Shown piece after piece: positions 35,001 to 44,475 of a stretch of DNA of 64,000 nucleotides. Below the pieces are notes generated by a model. That model searched no databases, was not told the origin of the DNA, and was given only the letters and a program-made list of their open reading frames with translations. Each line of letters opens with the position of its first letter. Positions within the stretch are counted from its first letter, which is position 1. This stretch comes from Trebonia sp963773105. Its GTDB lineage: Bacteria; Actinomycetota; Actinomycetes; Streptosporangiales; Streptosporangiaceae. Made by a program: the position numbers and the translations under genes. Location: positions 248,001 through 312,000 of the forward strand of contig CAVZAA010000004.1 of NCBI GenBank assembly GCA_963773105.1. Direction: 5' to 3'.

Positions 35001-35903
35001 TTAGCCCTTGATGCCGCCGGAGATCAGGTCGATGCGCCAGAAGCGCTGGAGCGAGAGGAACAGTATCGCCAGGGGGACGATGGCGAGGAAGACCCCGCCG
35101 ACGACCAGCGACCACTGGTTGGGCTGCCCGCCGGTCGGCATCAGCATGCCGTACAGGCCGAGGGTGAGCGGGTACAGGTTGCTGCTTGTGAGCATCACGA
35201 ACGGGAGCAGGAAGTTGTTCCAGATCCCGATGAACTGCAGCAGCAGCACGGTGGTGAGGGCGGGCAGCATCAGCCGCGAGCCGACCGACCAGAAGATCCG
35301 CCACTCGCTGCCGCCGTCGATGCGGACCGCCTCCATGATCTCGTCAGGGACCGCCGCCTCGGCGTAGATCTTGCACAGGTAGATGGCGAACGGGCTGATC
35401 AGCTGGGGCAGCAGGACGCTCTCGTAGCTGTTGGTCATGTGGAACTTCGCCAGCAGCAGGTACTGCGGCACGGCCAGCAGCACCTGCGGGAGCAGGATGG
35501 CGGCGGTGATGATGCGGAAGATCGCCCTGCTGCCGGCGAACCGGTACTTGCCGAGCGCGTACCCGGCCATCCCGGCGAATACGGTGGACAGGATCCCGCC
35601 GCCGACCGCGTAGATCACCGAGTTGAGCCACCAGCGCAGGAAGATCTCGTGGTTGTAGGTGACGATCCCTGACATGTTCGACCAGAACGCGCCGGTGAAG
35701 GACGGCACGTAGGGCGCAGTCGAGAAGAGCTGGGCGTTGGTCTTGGTGGCGGCGACCAGAATCCAGAGCGCAGGCAGGATGCAGTAGAGCCCGCCGATGA
35801 TCAAGATCGTGGTGGCGGTCCAGTTGGTCCGGCCCTTGCGCGGCTGCCGTCCGGCCGACGGCGCGATGATTCCCGGCTCACGGCGGGCGGTAACGGTTGT
35901 CAT
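35001..35903 (-). CDS. Carbohydrate ABC transporter permease (MalG-like, CUT1)
   Basis: 300 residues, six membrane segments. The coupling EAA loop reads EIMEAVRIDGGSEWRIFWSV. It forms the channel with the MalF-like protein. The ATG at 35903 overlaps the MalF stop (ATGA); a long frame upstream of it is a shadow of that gene. No ATPase gene is in the cluster, as is usual for actinomycete CUT1 importers that share one MsiK-type ATPase (family knowledge). Confidence 0.93.
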   Translation of the reverse strand: MTTVTARREPGIIAPSAGRQPRKGRTNWTATTILIIGGLYCILPALWILVAATKTNAQLFSTAPYVPSFTGAFWSNMSGIVTYNHEIFLRWWLNSVIYAVGGGILSTVFAGMAGYALGKYRFAGSRAIFRIITAAILLPQVLLAVPQYLLLAKFHMTNSYESVLLPQLISPFAIYLCKIYAEAAVPDEIMEAVRIDGGSEWRIFWSVGSRLMLPALTTVLLLQFIGIWNNFLLPFVMLTSSNLYPLTLGLYGMLMPTGGQPNQWSLVVGGVFLAIVPLAILFLSLQRFWRIDLISGGIKG

Positions 35904-36793
35904 CTGGTCTGCCTCCGAAACAGCCGGGTCGCGACGGCGCCCGCGCCGACGGTGAACGCCACGGTCATCACCAGCAAGCTGAACGCGCTGGCGGCGCCGC
36001 CGTAGATGTTGTTGTTGATGAACGCGTCGGAGTACACCCGCATCAGCGGCACCCAGGTCGAGGTGATCGCGTTGGTCAGCGGCTTGAGCGTGGTCGGCTC
36101 GTTGAACAGCTGCAGCGCGCCGATGACGCTGAACAGGGTGATCATCGCGATCGCGGGGGCGATCTGCGGCAGCTTGATGTGCAGCGCGATCTGGCGCTCG
36201 GAGGCGCCGTCGATCTCTGCCGCCTGCCGGACGTCGCGCGGCAGCGCCCTCAGGGTGGTGTAGAGCACGACCGTGTTGAACCCGACCACTCCCCAGACCG
36301 CGACGTTGGCCACGGTGAAGAAGATCAAGTTGTTGCCGAAGTAGTTGATGGTCGAACCGCCGATCGGGCTGGTTCCCGGCAGGTAGAGGAAGCCCCACAG
36401 CATCGAGGCGATGACGCCGGGCACCGCGTAGGGCAGGAAGATGGCCAGCCGGGCCACGCCCGTCAGCCGGGCCGAGTTGGCGTCCAGGCACAGCGCGAAC
36501 AACGTCGCCAGGATCACCGTGGACGGCACCCCGATGCCCGCGATGAGCAGCATCCGGATCAGGCTGTGCCAGAACTCGGGGTCGCCGAAGGTGCTCGCGT
36601 AGTTGCTGAAGCCGGCGAACACCTGGGTCGAGGAGGTGCCGAGGAGGCCTCCGGTGATCCGCAGCTTCATCAGGCTCAGGTAGAACGCGTAGCCGGCCGG
36701 GCCGAACGTGAACACCGCGAGCAGCAGCAGGGCCGGCAGCACGAACAGCACCGGCAGCTTGCTGGATTGTTTTCTCCTGCCAGCGATCGCCAT
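35900..36793 (-). CDS. Carbohydrate ABC transporter permease (MalF-like, CUT1)
   Basis: 297 residues with six hydrophobic segments, starting SSKLPVLFVLPALLLLAVF. The EAA loop is QAAEIDGASERQIALHIKLP. It pairs with the MalG-like permease and lies 76 bp below the binding-protein gene in the same direction. It is a normal length for the family. Confidence 0.93.
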   Translation of the reverse strand: MAIAGRRKQSSKLPVLFVLPALLLLAVFTFGPAGYAFYLSLMKLRITGGLLGTSSTQVFAGFSNYASTFGDPEFWHSLIRMLLIAGIGVPSTVILATLFALCLDANSARLTGVARLAIFLPYAVPGVIASMLWGFLYLPGTSPIGGSTINYFGNNLIFFTVANVAVWGVVGFNTVVLYTTLRALPRDVRQAAEIDGASERQIALHIKLPQIAPAIAMITLFSVIGALQLFNEPTTLKPLTNAITSTWVPLMRVYSDAFINNNIYGGAASAFSLLVMTVAFTVGAGAVATRLFRRQTR

Positions 36794-36869
36794 CGTCGCT
36801 GCCTCTCTCTGTGTGGCGCCGACCGCGGCGGGGTCACTCCCCCGCCGCGGCCGGGCGCCGATGACGGAA

Positions 36870-38228
36870 CTAGCCGGCGACTTGGAATCCGGTGCTCTTC
36901 ATGCTCGACACGGTGGTGTTCTGCACCGTGGTGAGCGCGGAGGCGAACGAGTTATGGTTCTGCAGCGCTGACGCGAAGGCGTCGGAGTAGGCGCTGAAGG
37001 TGACCGACGCGTTCGGGCCCCAGATCTGGAAGTTCCTGACGCCCTGGGCGACCGAGGCCATCAGCGTGTTGTAGCCGGGCTGGGTCGACATGAACGTGGG
37101 CGGGGTCGACAGCGCGGGCGAGGTCCGGGCGAACGTCGCCGCCGGGAACACGGCCACGTTCTTGATCAGCAGGTTGAGTCCCTCCTGGCTGTCGTTCATC
37201 CAGTTGATGAACTCGGCCGCCTGCTGCGGGTGCTTGGAGTTGGCGGTCACCACCTCAGCCTCGCCGCCCCAGGTGCCGACCGTGGTGTCGCCGGCGGTCC
37301 AGGCCGGGAGGGCGGCCGCGGCCCACTTGCCGGCCGTGCTCGGCGCGATCGTGGGGAACTGGTTGGGCGCCCACTGGGCCGACACCCAGCCGACGATGTT
37401 CCCCTGGTTCATGTCGGTCAGCCACTGGGTCGACCAGCTCGGCTCCGGGCTGATCACCCCGCTGTTGACCAGGCCCTGCCAGTAGCTCGCCACCTTCTGG
37501 GTGGCGGCGTCGTCGATCGCCACCGTCCAGGCGTTGCCGCTGGTCGTCCACCAGTTGGCCCCGGCCTGCTGGGCGAGGCCGGCGAACCACTCGGGGTCGG
37601 CGGCGTCGAAGTTGCCCAGGTACTCCTTCGCGTTGGCCTTGTGGATCTTGGCCGCGTCGGCCGCGTACTGCGCCCACGTCGTCGGAGCGGACAGCCCGAG
37701 CTTGGCGAACACGTCCTTGCGGTAGAAGAACACCATCGGGCAGATGTTCTGCGGCACGCCGTAGGTCGAGCCCTGGAAGTTCACCAGGTTCATGATCTGC
37801 GAGCTGTACGACGACGACAGGTTCGGCAGGTATTTGTTGAGCGGGACGACCACCTTGTTGGCGACCATCTCGGGCAGCGCCTGGTACTCGATCTCGGAGA
37901 TGTCGGGGTTGGTCCCGGCACTGTTGTCCGTGATCAGCTTGTTGTACAGGGTGTAACCGGTGCCGGACGGCTTGATCAGTTGCACCTGGATGTTCGGGTG
38001 CTCCTTGTTCCACTGCGCGACGACGGCCGGCATGCCGTTGTCCCAGTCGGTGATCGTCAGGTGCACCACCCCGCCCGCGCTGGACGAGGAGGCCGCCGAG
38101 GACGCCGCCGAGGACGCCGTCGAGGACGCCGTCGTCGACGACGAGCTTGAACTGCAGGCGGCCAAGGCCAGAGCGGAGGCGGCGAGCACGCCCGCCGCGG
38201 CGAGGCCGGGTCTGGAAAAACCTCTCAA
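36870..38228 (-). CDS. Extracellular sugar-binding lipoprotein of a CUT1 ABC transporter
   Basis: 452 residues. Signal peptide with lipobox LALAACSS, then a serine/alanine-rich tether, then an SBP_bac_1 domain (VVHLTITDWDNGMPAVVAQW, GTNPDISEIEYQALPEMV). The TTG at 38228 is chosen as start because GGGAG lies 8 nt upstream and it leads straight into the signal peptide; the frame runs on to 38393 without a membrane segment. Solute is unknown. The gene follows the aldehyde dehydrogenase by 22 bp, so the operon is contiguous. Confidence 0.9.
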   Translation of the reverse strand: MRGFSRPGLAAAGVLAASALALAACSSSSSSTTASSTASSAASSAASSSSAGGVVHLTITDWDNGMPAVVAQWNKEHPNIQVQLIKPSGTGYTLYNKLITDNSAGTNPDISEIEYQALPEMVANKVVVPLNKYLPNLSSSYSSQIMNLVNFQGSTYGVPQNICPMVFFYRKDVFAKLGLSAPTTWAQYAADAAKIHKANAKEYLGNFDAADPEWFAGLAQQAGANWWTTSGNAWTVAIDDAATQKVASYWQGLVNSGVISPEPSWSTQWLTDMNQGNIVGWVSAQWAPNQFPTIAPSTAGKWAAAALPAWTAGDTTVGTWGGEAEVVTANSKHPQQAAEFINWMNDSQEGLNLLIKNVAVFPAATFARTSPALSTPPTFMSTQPGYNTLMASVAQGVRNFQIWGPNASVTFSAYSDAFASALQNHNSFASALTTVQNTTVSSMKSTGFQVAG

Positions 38229-38250
38229 CTTATGCTCTCCCTTTGATTGT

Positions 38251-39751
38251 TCACTGATCCGGTGATTGAGATTCAGCCCAGGCCGGGTACGGGACGTCCG
38301 TCGTCTGGACGCCGATCCACTGCCGTCGGGTAAAGGCCCGTTGCTGACCTTCGCCCCCGTGCCTGGCGTAGCCGTCATTGACGTGCACTTCATTGCTGGC
38401 GGCGCGCTTGGCGAAGGCCAGGCCGCGCATGTGGTCGCCGGTGAAGACCGAATTCATCATGCTGTGCTGCCGGTTGAGCAAGGTCAGAGCCTCGTCCTCG
38501 GTGTCCACCACCGTGATCGGCATGACCAGCCCGAAGATCTCCTCGGTGAAGACGGGCATGTCCGGAGTGACATCCGGTGAGCACGGTGGGGGTGTAGAAC
38601 AGGCCGTCGTGGGTGCCGCCGACCGCGACCCGGGCGCCGGCCGCGACCGACGGCAGCACCATGCCGTCATGGAAGCGAGCGAGCTGACGCTCGGTGATGA
38701 CCGGTCCGAGGTCGACCGACTCACGCAGCGGGTCGCCGACCCGAAGCCTGGAGACCCGGTCGGCCACCGCCTCGGTGAACGCCCGGGCGGCACCGCGCAG
38801 CACGATGTGCCGCCCGGCGGTGATGCAGGTCTGGCCCTGGTACCACAGCGCCGACCAGACCGCGCAACTCGCCGCCCGGTCGATGTCGGCGTCCACGAGC
38901 ACGACGAAGGCGTTGTCTCCGCCGAGCTCAAGCACCGCCGGGCGCATGGAGGCGGCCGCGAGGCCGGCGATCTGGCGGCCGACCGGACCGGAGCCGGTGA
39001 AGTGGACCATGTCCACCTCGGGGTGACGGACGAGCGCCTGCCCGATGCCCTGGCCGTCGCCGGGGACCACGCTGAACACGCCGCCCGGCACTCCGGCCGC
39101 CCGCGCCGCCTCGGCCAGGATCTGGCCGCCCGCGATCGGGGTCAGCTCGGCCGGCTTGAGCACGACGGCGTTGCCGTACGCAAGCCCGGGTGCCAGCGCC
39201 TGCATGGCCAGGCTCATCGGGTGGTTCCAGGGCACGATCAGGCCGACGACGCCGAGCGGGACCGCGCACGAGAGTGAGATCTTCCCGGGCTTGTACGGCG
39301 GCAGGATGTCGCCCGCGTTCTCGGTCAGCTGGGTGGCCGAGTTCATCAGCTGCGTGATCGACTGGCCGAATTCCTCCTCGGCCTTCTCGGCGGCACCGCC
39401 GGTCTCGCGGATGATCAGCGCGATCAGCTCGTCGCGACGGAGCTCTAGCTCCATCGCGAATGCGCGCAGGATCGTCTGCCTGGTGGTGGAGCTGGTGGCG
39501 GCCCAGCCCGGCTGGGCCCGCCTGGCCGCGGCCACGGCCTGGTCCACCTGCTCGGCCGAGCAGTTCCTGTACCGGCCGAACGGGACGCCGGCCGCCTTGT
39601 CGAGGACCGGGATCCAGTCCGCGCTGGCGGGCTGGAAGTCGCCGTCGATGTACGCGAGCACCTCGTAATCGGGGTGGTCGACGTGGTCGCGGAACCGGGA
39701 GCCACCGGATGCGGCATCCGACCGGGCCGAGCTCAGGGCTGTCGAACTCAT
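38251..39751 (-). CDS. NAD-dependent aldehyde dehydrogenase, one apparent frameshift
   Basis: About 499 residues after correction. Catalytic elements are present: Asn in VPWNHPMSLAMQ, Glu in VLELGGDNAFV, Cys in YQGQTCITAGRH. The frame breaks near the end: removing one base at CCGG 38574-38577 changes TPTVLTGCHSGHA to TPTVLTDVTPDMPVFTEEIFG, after which the family C-terminus (NSVFTGDHMRGLAFAKR, EVHVNDG) continues to a stop at 38251. It oxidises an aldehyde intermediate of the imported carbohydrate (inference from context). Operon with the 2-hydroxyacid dehydrogenase upstream and the transporter downstream. Confidence 0.85.
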
Positions 39752-39801
39752 TCGGCCGCCTCCTCTCCTGCAGTGCGGGTGGACGTTGGTTGGCCGCCGG
39801 G

Positions 39802-40815
39802 CTAAGCCGTCATGGCCTGGGATTGACCGCTGACCGGGAACCTCGGCGGCCGGCCGACCGCGAGCTGTTCGAGTTCTCGCACCGCGCTCTCGCCCAGCCG
39901 GTGCAGTTCGTTCCCGAGCGAGCCCGCCACGTGCGGGGTCAGGATGACCCCGGGCAGCGTGCGGAGCGGATGGCCGGCCGGCAGCGGCTCGGGCTCGGTG
40001 ACGTCGAGCACCGCCCGCAGGCCGTTGGCGCGCACGGCGGCGACCAGGGCGTCGTGGTCGACGATGGCGCCCCGAGCGGTGTTGATGAGGACCGACGCCG
40101 GTCTCATCAGCCCAAGCTCGCGGCGGCCGACCAGGCCGACCGTCTCCGGCAGCAGCGGCGCGTGGACGCTCACGATCGAGCTGCGCCGCAGCAGGTCGTC
40201 AAGCCCGACCCGGCGGGCGCGGGCGAGGACCGGGTCGTCGTCGCGGACGTAGGGGTCGTAGAGCAGCACGTTGAAGTCGAACGACCCGAGCAGCTCGATT
40301 ACCCGGCGGCCGACCCTGGACGCTCCCAGTATCCCCACCGTCCGGCCGTAGTTGCCGATGTCGACGCGGTCGTCGGCGGCGAAGCCGGGGTCGCGGGCGT
40401 AGGCGACGGTCAGCTCGGGCACCGCTTTGCCCTCGTTCAGGATCGCCGCCAGCGTGTACTCGGCGACCGGATAGGCGTTGGCGTCGGCGGCGGAGGTGAC
40501 CAGGATGCCGCGCGACCACACGTCCGGTCCGACGTGCGACTTGACCGTTCCCGCGGCGTGCAGCACCGCCCGCAGCCTGGGCATGGCGTCCAGCTCGGCC
40601 GGGCCAAGTTCCGGGCAGCCCCAGCCGGTGATCAGCACGTCGAGCGCCGCCAGCAGGGCCGGCTTAGCGCGCGAGAAATCGCTGATCGTCACTTCCTCGT
40701 CGAGGTCGGCGACGGCATGAATGCGCTCCAGTTGGGCGGGGCCGAACAGCCGGGGCGCAAGGCCTGGCCGCATTGCGAACGCGGCCCTGAGCCGGTCGGG
40801 AAAGCGCATTCCCAC
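39802..40815 (-). CDS. D-isomer-specific 2-hydroxyacid dehydrogenase
   Basis: 337 residues from a GTG at 40815, or 335 from the ATG at 40809. The NAD site is VGILGASRVGRRVIELLG. Catalytic residues are Arg in NTARGAIVD, Glu in DVTEPEPLP and His in LTPHVAGS. It reduces a keto acid or oxidises a hydroxy acid. It is the first gene of the minus-strand operon. Its start codons lie inside the palindrome GGGAAAGCGCATTCCC, so a bound LacI-type repressor would block initiation directly. Confidence 0.9.
   Translation of the reverse strand: MGMRFPDRLRAAFAMRPGLAPRLFGPAQLERIHAVADLDEEVTISDFSRAKPALLAALDVLITGWGCPELGPAELDAMPRLRAVLHAAGTVKSHVGPDVWSRGILVTSAADANAYPVAEYTLAAILNEGKAVPELTVAYARDPGFAADDRVDIGNYGRTVGILGASRVGRRVIELLGSFDFNVLLYDPYVRDDDPVLARARRVGLDDLLRRSSIVSVHAPLLPETVGLVGRRELGLMRPASVLINTARGAIVDHDALVAAVRANGLRAVLDVTEPEPLPAGHPLRTLPGVILTPHVAGSLGNELHRLGESAVRELEQLAVGRPPRFPVSGQSQAMTA
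40798..40813. promoter_or_regulatory. LacI-type operator overlapping the dehydrogenase start
   Basis: GGGAAAGCGCATTCCC, near-palindromic. It matches the site at 41107-41122 at 14 of 16 positions (consensus GGGAAAGYGCWTTCCC). The central GC step and 16-bp size are typical for LacI-family proteins. Confidence 0.7.
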
Positions 40816-41174
40816 ATGGTACGAGCCTTGGTTAAAGTCGTCAAGAAGTGAGAAATGTATGGATATTCGCAGGTAGAGGCGTTATCGTGGCTAGTTTTCT
40901 GCATCTGGACGGTTGTCTACAGCCGTACGCTTACGAACGGATCTCGGAGATATATCGGGAAAGTAGCGGAAACTCAGGAAAACTTAAGGGCCGGATCGCC
41001 GGGCGGCCCGACCGCCGCCCTCCCCGCTGCTGACGAGGCGGCAGGCCAGAGCCGCTGGGATGATCTTCGCTGTTGTCACGGTATGGGTGTATCCTCTCAG
41101 CCGTCAGGGAAAGTGCTTTCCCACGCCTAGGCTTCGCCCGGAGACTGGCGCACGACGACACTCACGGACGGGCG
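40816..41174. other. Divergent regulatory region between the two sugar operons
   Basis: About 360 bp without a gene. It carries AT-richer promoter-like DNA at 40830-40980 and the second operator at 41107-41122. Short frames here have no recognisable content. Confidence 0.6.
41107..41122. promoter_or_regulatory. LacI-type operator upstream of the LacI gene
   Basis: GGGAAAG-TG-CTTTCCC, a perfect 7-bp inverted repeat, 52 bp before the regulator's ATG. Likely autoregulatory. Confidence 0.75.
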
Positions 41175-42356
41175 ATGGATACGCAACAGACTGGCGATGG
41201 ACACGCGGCCAACACCGGGCCGGACGGGCAGCCAGCAGCCGTTGCTGACCCCGGACCGACTGGGCAGCCGCTACGCGGCCGGTCCAGGCGCCCGAGCGGC
41301 GCCCACGACAGCCGGGACGGGCGGGCGACGCTGCGGGACGTCGCCGACCGGGCCGGCGTGTCGATGACGACCGCGTCCCGGGTGGTCAACGAGGGCGCCC
41401 GCAAGGTCGGCCCGGAGATGGCCGAGCGGGTCAACCGCGCGGTGACCGAGCTCGGTTATCAGGCCAACCTCCAGGCCAGGGCCGTCGCCAGCGGCCACAC
41501 GAGCATGATCGGCGTCATGGTACGCGACATCGACGATCCCTACTTCTCCTCGATCGCGGCCGGCCTGATGGAGGCGACCGACACGCACCAGCTGCTTGTC
41601 TGCATCTCGTCCACGTCATCGGGCGAGCAGGGCGAGCGGGAGTACGTCGCGCTGATGCGCGCCCAGCGGGCACGCGCGGTGGTCCTGATCGGCAGCCGAT
41701 CACACAACACGGCGGCCCGCGAGGCGCTGCGGGCGGAGGTCAGCGCGTTCACCGCCTCCGGCGGCCGGGTTTCCTGCATCGGACAGGACCTGCTCGGCGT
41801 CGACACGATCATGCCGGAAAACGCGGCCGGCGCAGAGGCGCTTGCGCACGCGCTGGCCGCGCTCGGACATCGCAGCTTCGCCATCCTGGCCGGGCCGCGC
41901 GAGCTGATCACCGCGCGCGACCGGGTCGCCGGATTCCGGGCCGGGCTGCGCTCCTGGTCGGTCGAGGTCGACCCGCGCTGGCTGATCGAGGGAGCGTTCA
42001 CCCGCGACGGCGGCTACGAGGCGATGAGCGCCGTACTTGCGGCCGGCGGCGAGCGGCCGGACTGCGTGTTCGCGGTGAACGACGTGATGGCCGTCGGCGC
42101 GCTGGCGCGGCTGCGGGCAGCCGGCATCTCGGTGCCGTCCGACATCGCCCTGGCGGGCTTCGACGACATCCTCACCCTCCGGGACGTGTACCCGCCGCTG
42201 ACCACGGTCCGGCTGCCGCTCAAGCACATGGGCGAGATGGCCGCCAGCCTGGTCCTCGGCGACGCCAGCCCGGCCCGGCCGCGGATCATCCCGGTCCCGG
42301 GCGAGGTCATCTTGCGTCAGAGCACACTGCCCAGAGGCCCAGGGAGGCCGCGATGA
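41175..42356 (+). CDS. LacI-family transcriptional regulator
   Basis: 393 residues. A ~55-residue disordered Gly/Pro/Asp-rich extension precedes the helix-turn-helix and hinge helix (ATLRDVADRAGVSMTTASRV, AVTELGYQANLQARAVAS). A periplasmic-binding-like sensor domain follows (MIGVMVRDIDDPYFSSIAAG, LAGFDDILTLRDVYPPLTTV). The ATG at 41175 is the first after the operator and lies in frame with the domain; an upstream frame start at 41073 would include the operator. It likely represses both divergent operons until a sugar is bound. It overlaps the ThuA-like gene by ATGA. Confidence 0.92.
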   Translation: MDTQQTGDGHAANTGPDGQPAAVADPGPTGQPLRGRSRRPSGAHDSRDGRATLRDVADRAGVSMTTASRVVNEGARKVGPEMAERVNRAVTELGYQANLQARAVASGHTSMIGVMVRDIDDPYFSSIAAGLMEATDTHQLLVCISSTSSGEQGEREYVALMRAQRARAVVLIGSRSHNTAAREALRAEVSAFTASGGRVSCIGQDLLGVDTIMPENAAGAEALAHALAALGHRSFAILAGPRELITARDRVAGFRAGLRSWSVEVDPRWLIEGAFTRDGGYEAMSAVLAAGGERPDCVFAVNDVMAVGALARLRAAGISVPSDIALAGFDDILTLRDVYPPLTTVRLPLKHMGEMAASLVLGDASPARPRIIPVPGEVILRQSTLPRGPGRPR

Positions 42357-42997
42357 CCACACCGCTGCTTGCCTACACCCGCACGACCGGATACCGGCAC
42401 GACTCGATCCCGGCCGGCGTGGCTGCGCTGCGCGGTCTTGACGGCTACACGGTCGACGCGACCGAGGACCCGGCCGCGTTCCGGCCGGACCTGCTCAGCT
42501 CCTACGCGGCGGTGGTCTTCGTGTCCACCAGCGAAGACATCCTCGACGACGCCGGCCGGGACGCGCTCAAGGGATATGTGACCGGCGGCGGTTCCTGGCT
42601 CGGGATCCACTGCGCGGCCGCCTCCGAGTACCACTGGCCCTGGTTCGGCGAGCTGGTCGGCGCCTGGTTCGACGAGCACCCGGAGATACAGGACGGCACG
42701 ATCGTGGTCGAGGATCACGACCACCCATCCACCAGGCACCTCGGCCCGACCTGGGCCTGGCGCGACGAGTGGTACAACTTCCGTACCAATCCCCGCCCGG
42801 ATGTGCGCGTCCTTCTCACGGCGGACGAGGCCAGCTACGACGGCGGCACGATGGGCGCCGACCACCCGCTCGCCTGGTGTCATGACCGTCTCGGCGGCCG
42901 GAGCTTCTACACCGCGCTCGGGCACATCAGCGAGGCGTACGCCAACGCCGCGTTCCTTGCGCACCTGGGCGGCGCCCTCGCCTGGCTCACCGCGTAG
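42353..42997 (+). CDS. ThuA-like (trehalose utilisation) family protein
   Basis: 214 residues. LLAYTRTTGYRHDSIPAGV, GSWLGIHCAAASEYHWPW and HPLAWCHDRLGGRSFYTALG are ThuA-family segments in a glutamine-amidotransferase-like fold. ThuA proteins occur in sugar and disaccharide catabolic operons; the biochemical role is still poorly defined, with keto-sugar metabolism proposed. ATGA coupling to LacI places it in the regulated unit. Confidence 0.87.
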   Translation: MTTPLLAYTRTTGYRHDSIPAGVAALRGLDGYTVDATEDPAAFRPDLLSSYAAVVFVSTSEDILDDAGRDALKGYVTGGGSWLGIHCAAASEYHWPWFGELVGAWFDEHPEIQDGTIVVEDHDHPSTRHLGPTWAWRDEWYNFRTNPRPDVRVLLTADEASYDGGTMGADHPLAWCHDRLGGRSFYTALGHISEAYANAAFLAHLGGALAWLTA

Positions 42998-43036
42998 CCC
43001 GCTTTCACGTCGAACCGAGAGGAACCCAAGATCATC

Positions 43037-43852
43037 ATGGGCAAGCTCGAAGGCAAGGTCGCCTTCATCACCGGCGCCGCCCGCGGTCAAGGCCGCAGCC
43101 ACGCCGTCCGGCTCGCGCAGGAGGGCGCGGACATCATCGCGGTTGACATCTGCCGTCAGATCGACAGCGTGGCCTACCCGTTGGCCACACCGGAAGACCT
43201 GGCAGAGACGGTCAGGGAGGTGGAGGCGCTCGATCGGCGGATCTTCGCCAGGCAGGCCGACGTCCGCGACGAACCGCAGCTCAAGCACGTCTTCGAGCGG
43301 GGCGTGGCCGAGCTGGGGCCGGTCGACATCGTGCTCGCGAACGCCGGCATCGCGCCGATGTCGCGCTCCGAGCCGCACAGCGCCTGGCAGGACGTCATCG
43401 ACGTCAACCTCACCGGCGTGTTCAACACCGTCGAGATCGCCATCCCGTCGATGAAAGAGCGCGGCGCCGGCGGCGCGATCGTGCTGACCAGCTCCACGGC
43501 CGGCATCACCGGCATCGGAGGCCCCACCCGAGGCGGCCTTGGCTACACCGCCGCCAAGCACGGCGTGGTCGGGCTCATGCGCTCCTACGCCAACACGCTC
43601 GCCCCGTACAGCATCCGCGTCAACACCGTGCACCCGACCGGGGTGAACACCCCCATGATCGTCAACGACGCGATGGCGGAGTTCCTGGCGGCGGACCCGC
43701 AGATGTCCAACGAGGTGGCCAACGCGCTCCCGGTCTACATGGTCGAGCCGATCGACATCTCTAACGCGATCGCGTGGCTGGTCTCCGACGAGGCGCGCTA
43801 CGTCACCGGGGTGACCCTTCCGGTCGACGCCGGCTTCACCGTCAAGAAGTAA
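43037..43852 (+). CDS. Mycofactocin-coupled SDR-family oxidoreductase
   Basis: 271 residues. The NAD site is GAARGQGRSHAVRLAQEGAD, with the family-specific ADIIAVDICRQID after it. The catalytic Tyr-x3-Lys is YTAAKHG, and VNTVHPTGVNTPMI is another marker of the mycofactocin-associated SDR subfamily, which holds NAD non-exchangeably and passes electrons to mycofactocin (family knowledge). No mycofactocin biosynthesis genes are in the window. It follows the ThuA-like gene by 39 bp and probably oxidises the sugar or polyol substrate. Confidence 0.87.
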   Translation: MGKLEGKVAFITGAARGQGRSHAVRLAQEGADIIAVDICRQIDSVAYPLATPEDLAETVREVEALDRRIFARQADVRDEPQLKHVFERGVAELGPVDIVLANAGIAPMSRSEPHSAWQDVIDVNLTGVFNTVEIAIPSMKERGAGGAIVLTSSTAGITGIGGPTRGGLGYTAAKHGVVGLMRSYANTLAPYSIRVNTVHPTGVNTPMIVNDAMAEFLAADPQMSNEVANALPVYMVEPIDISNAIAWLVSDEARYVTGVTLPVDAGFTVKK

Positions 43853-43866
43853 GGGCAGATTTCCTG

Positions 43867-44475
43867 TCAGTCGACGACGAGCGGCCGCGGGGCCAGGGCG
43901 GACCGGTCGAGGGTCGCCCAGACTCCGCGGACCCGGGTGACGGCGCGCTCAAGCACCTCGGCGGACTGGGTGTAGGGCAGCCGCAGGTAACGCTCGAGGG
44001 TTCCGTCGGCACCGAATCGCAAGCCAGGGACAAGCTGGACGCCGGCCGGCCGCGCGAGCACGCTCAGCGGCGTGGACAGCGGCGCGTCGAGCTCGGCCCA
44101 GAGCGAGGGGCCGCCCTCCGGGGGCTGACCCGCCAGCCGCGCAGGTCGCGGGCCAGGTCGCCAGCAGCGCGTCGACTGGGGCCGAACCTCGGCGACCCGG
44201 GCGGCGGCGAGCTCGTCCAGGCGTCCCATCAGTTCGACCGCAACCAGCTGGTCAAGCAGCGCCCCGCCCATGTCGGTGGCGGCGGGCAGGGCGGCCACCC
44301 GCTGGACGAGGTCGGCCTGGGCCCGGATCCAGCCGATCCGCGGCCCGCCCCGCACCACCTTGGAGAGCGACCCGATCGTGATCGCGGAGGGGTCGATCGC
44401 CGCGGCCGGCGTGGCTGGGCCGGCGAAGCCGAGGTCGACGAAGGTCTCGGCCGTCGCCGGGGACCACGTTGCGGC
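43867..44475 (-). pseudogene. MocR/PdxR-type aminotransferase-domain remnant
   Basis: IGSLSKVVRGGPRIGWIRAQ contains the PLP lysine; AATDMGGALLDQLVAVELM and GADGTLERYLRLPYT are typical of the aminotransferase-like domain of MocR-type GntR regulators. The N-terminal winged helix and half the domain are missing. Within 44095-44175 the frame slips three times by single-base losses that cancel out (VDALLA, then LARDLRGWRVS, then PPEGGPSLWAEL), so one long open frame survives by chance. The N-terminal side is fused in frame to the ISL3 transposase remnant. Confidence 0.78.

Noticed and set aside
34495..35304. A 269-residue minus-strand frame across the end of the MalG gene
   Set aside because: It overlaps the clear permease in another frame and is Arg/Ala/Pro-rich noise; only the DeoR-like part in the neighbouring frame is real.
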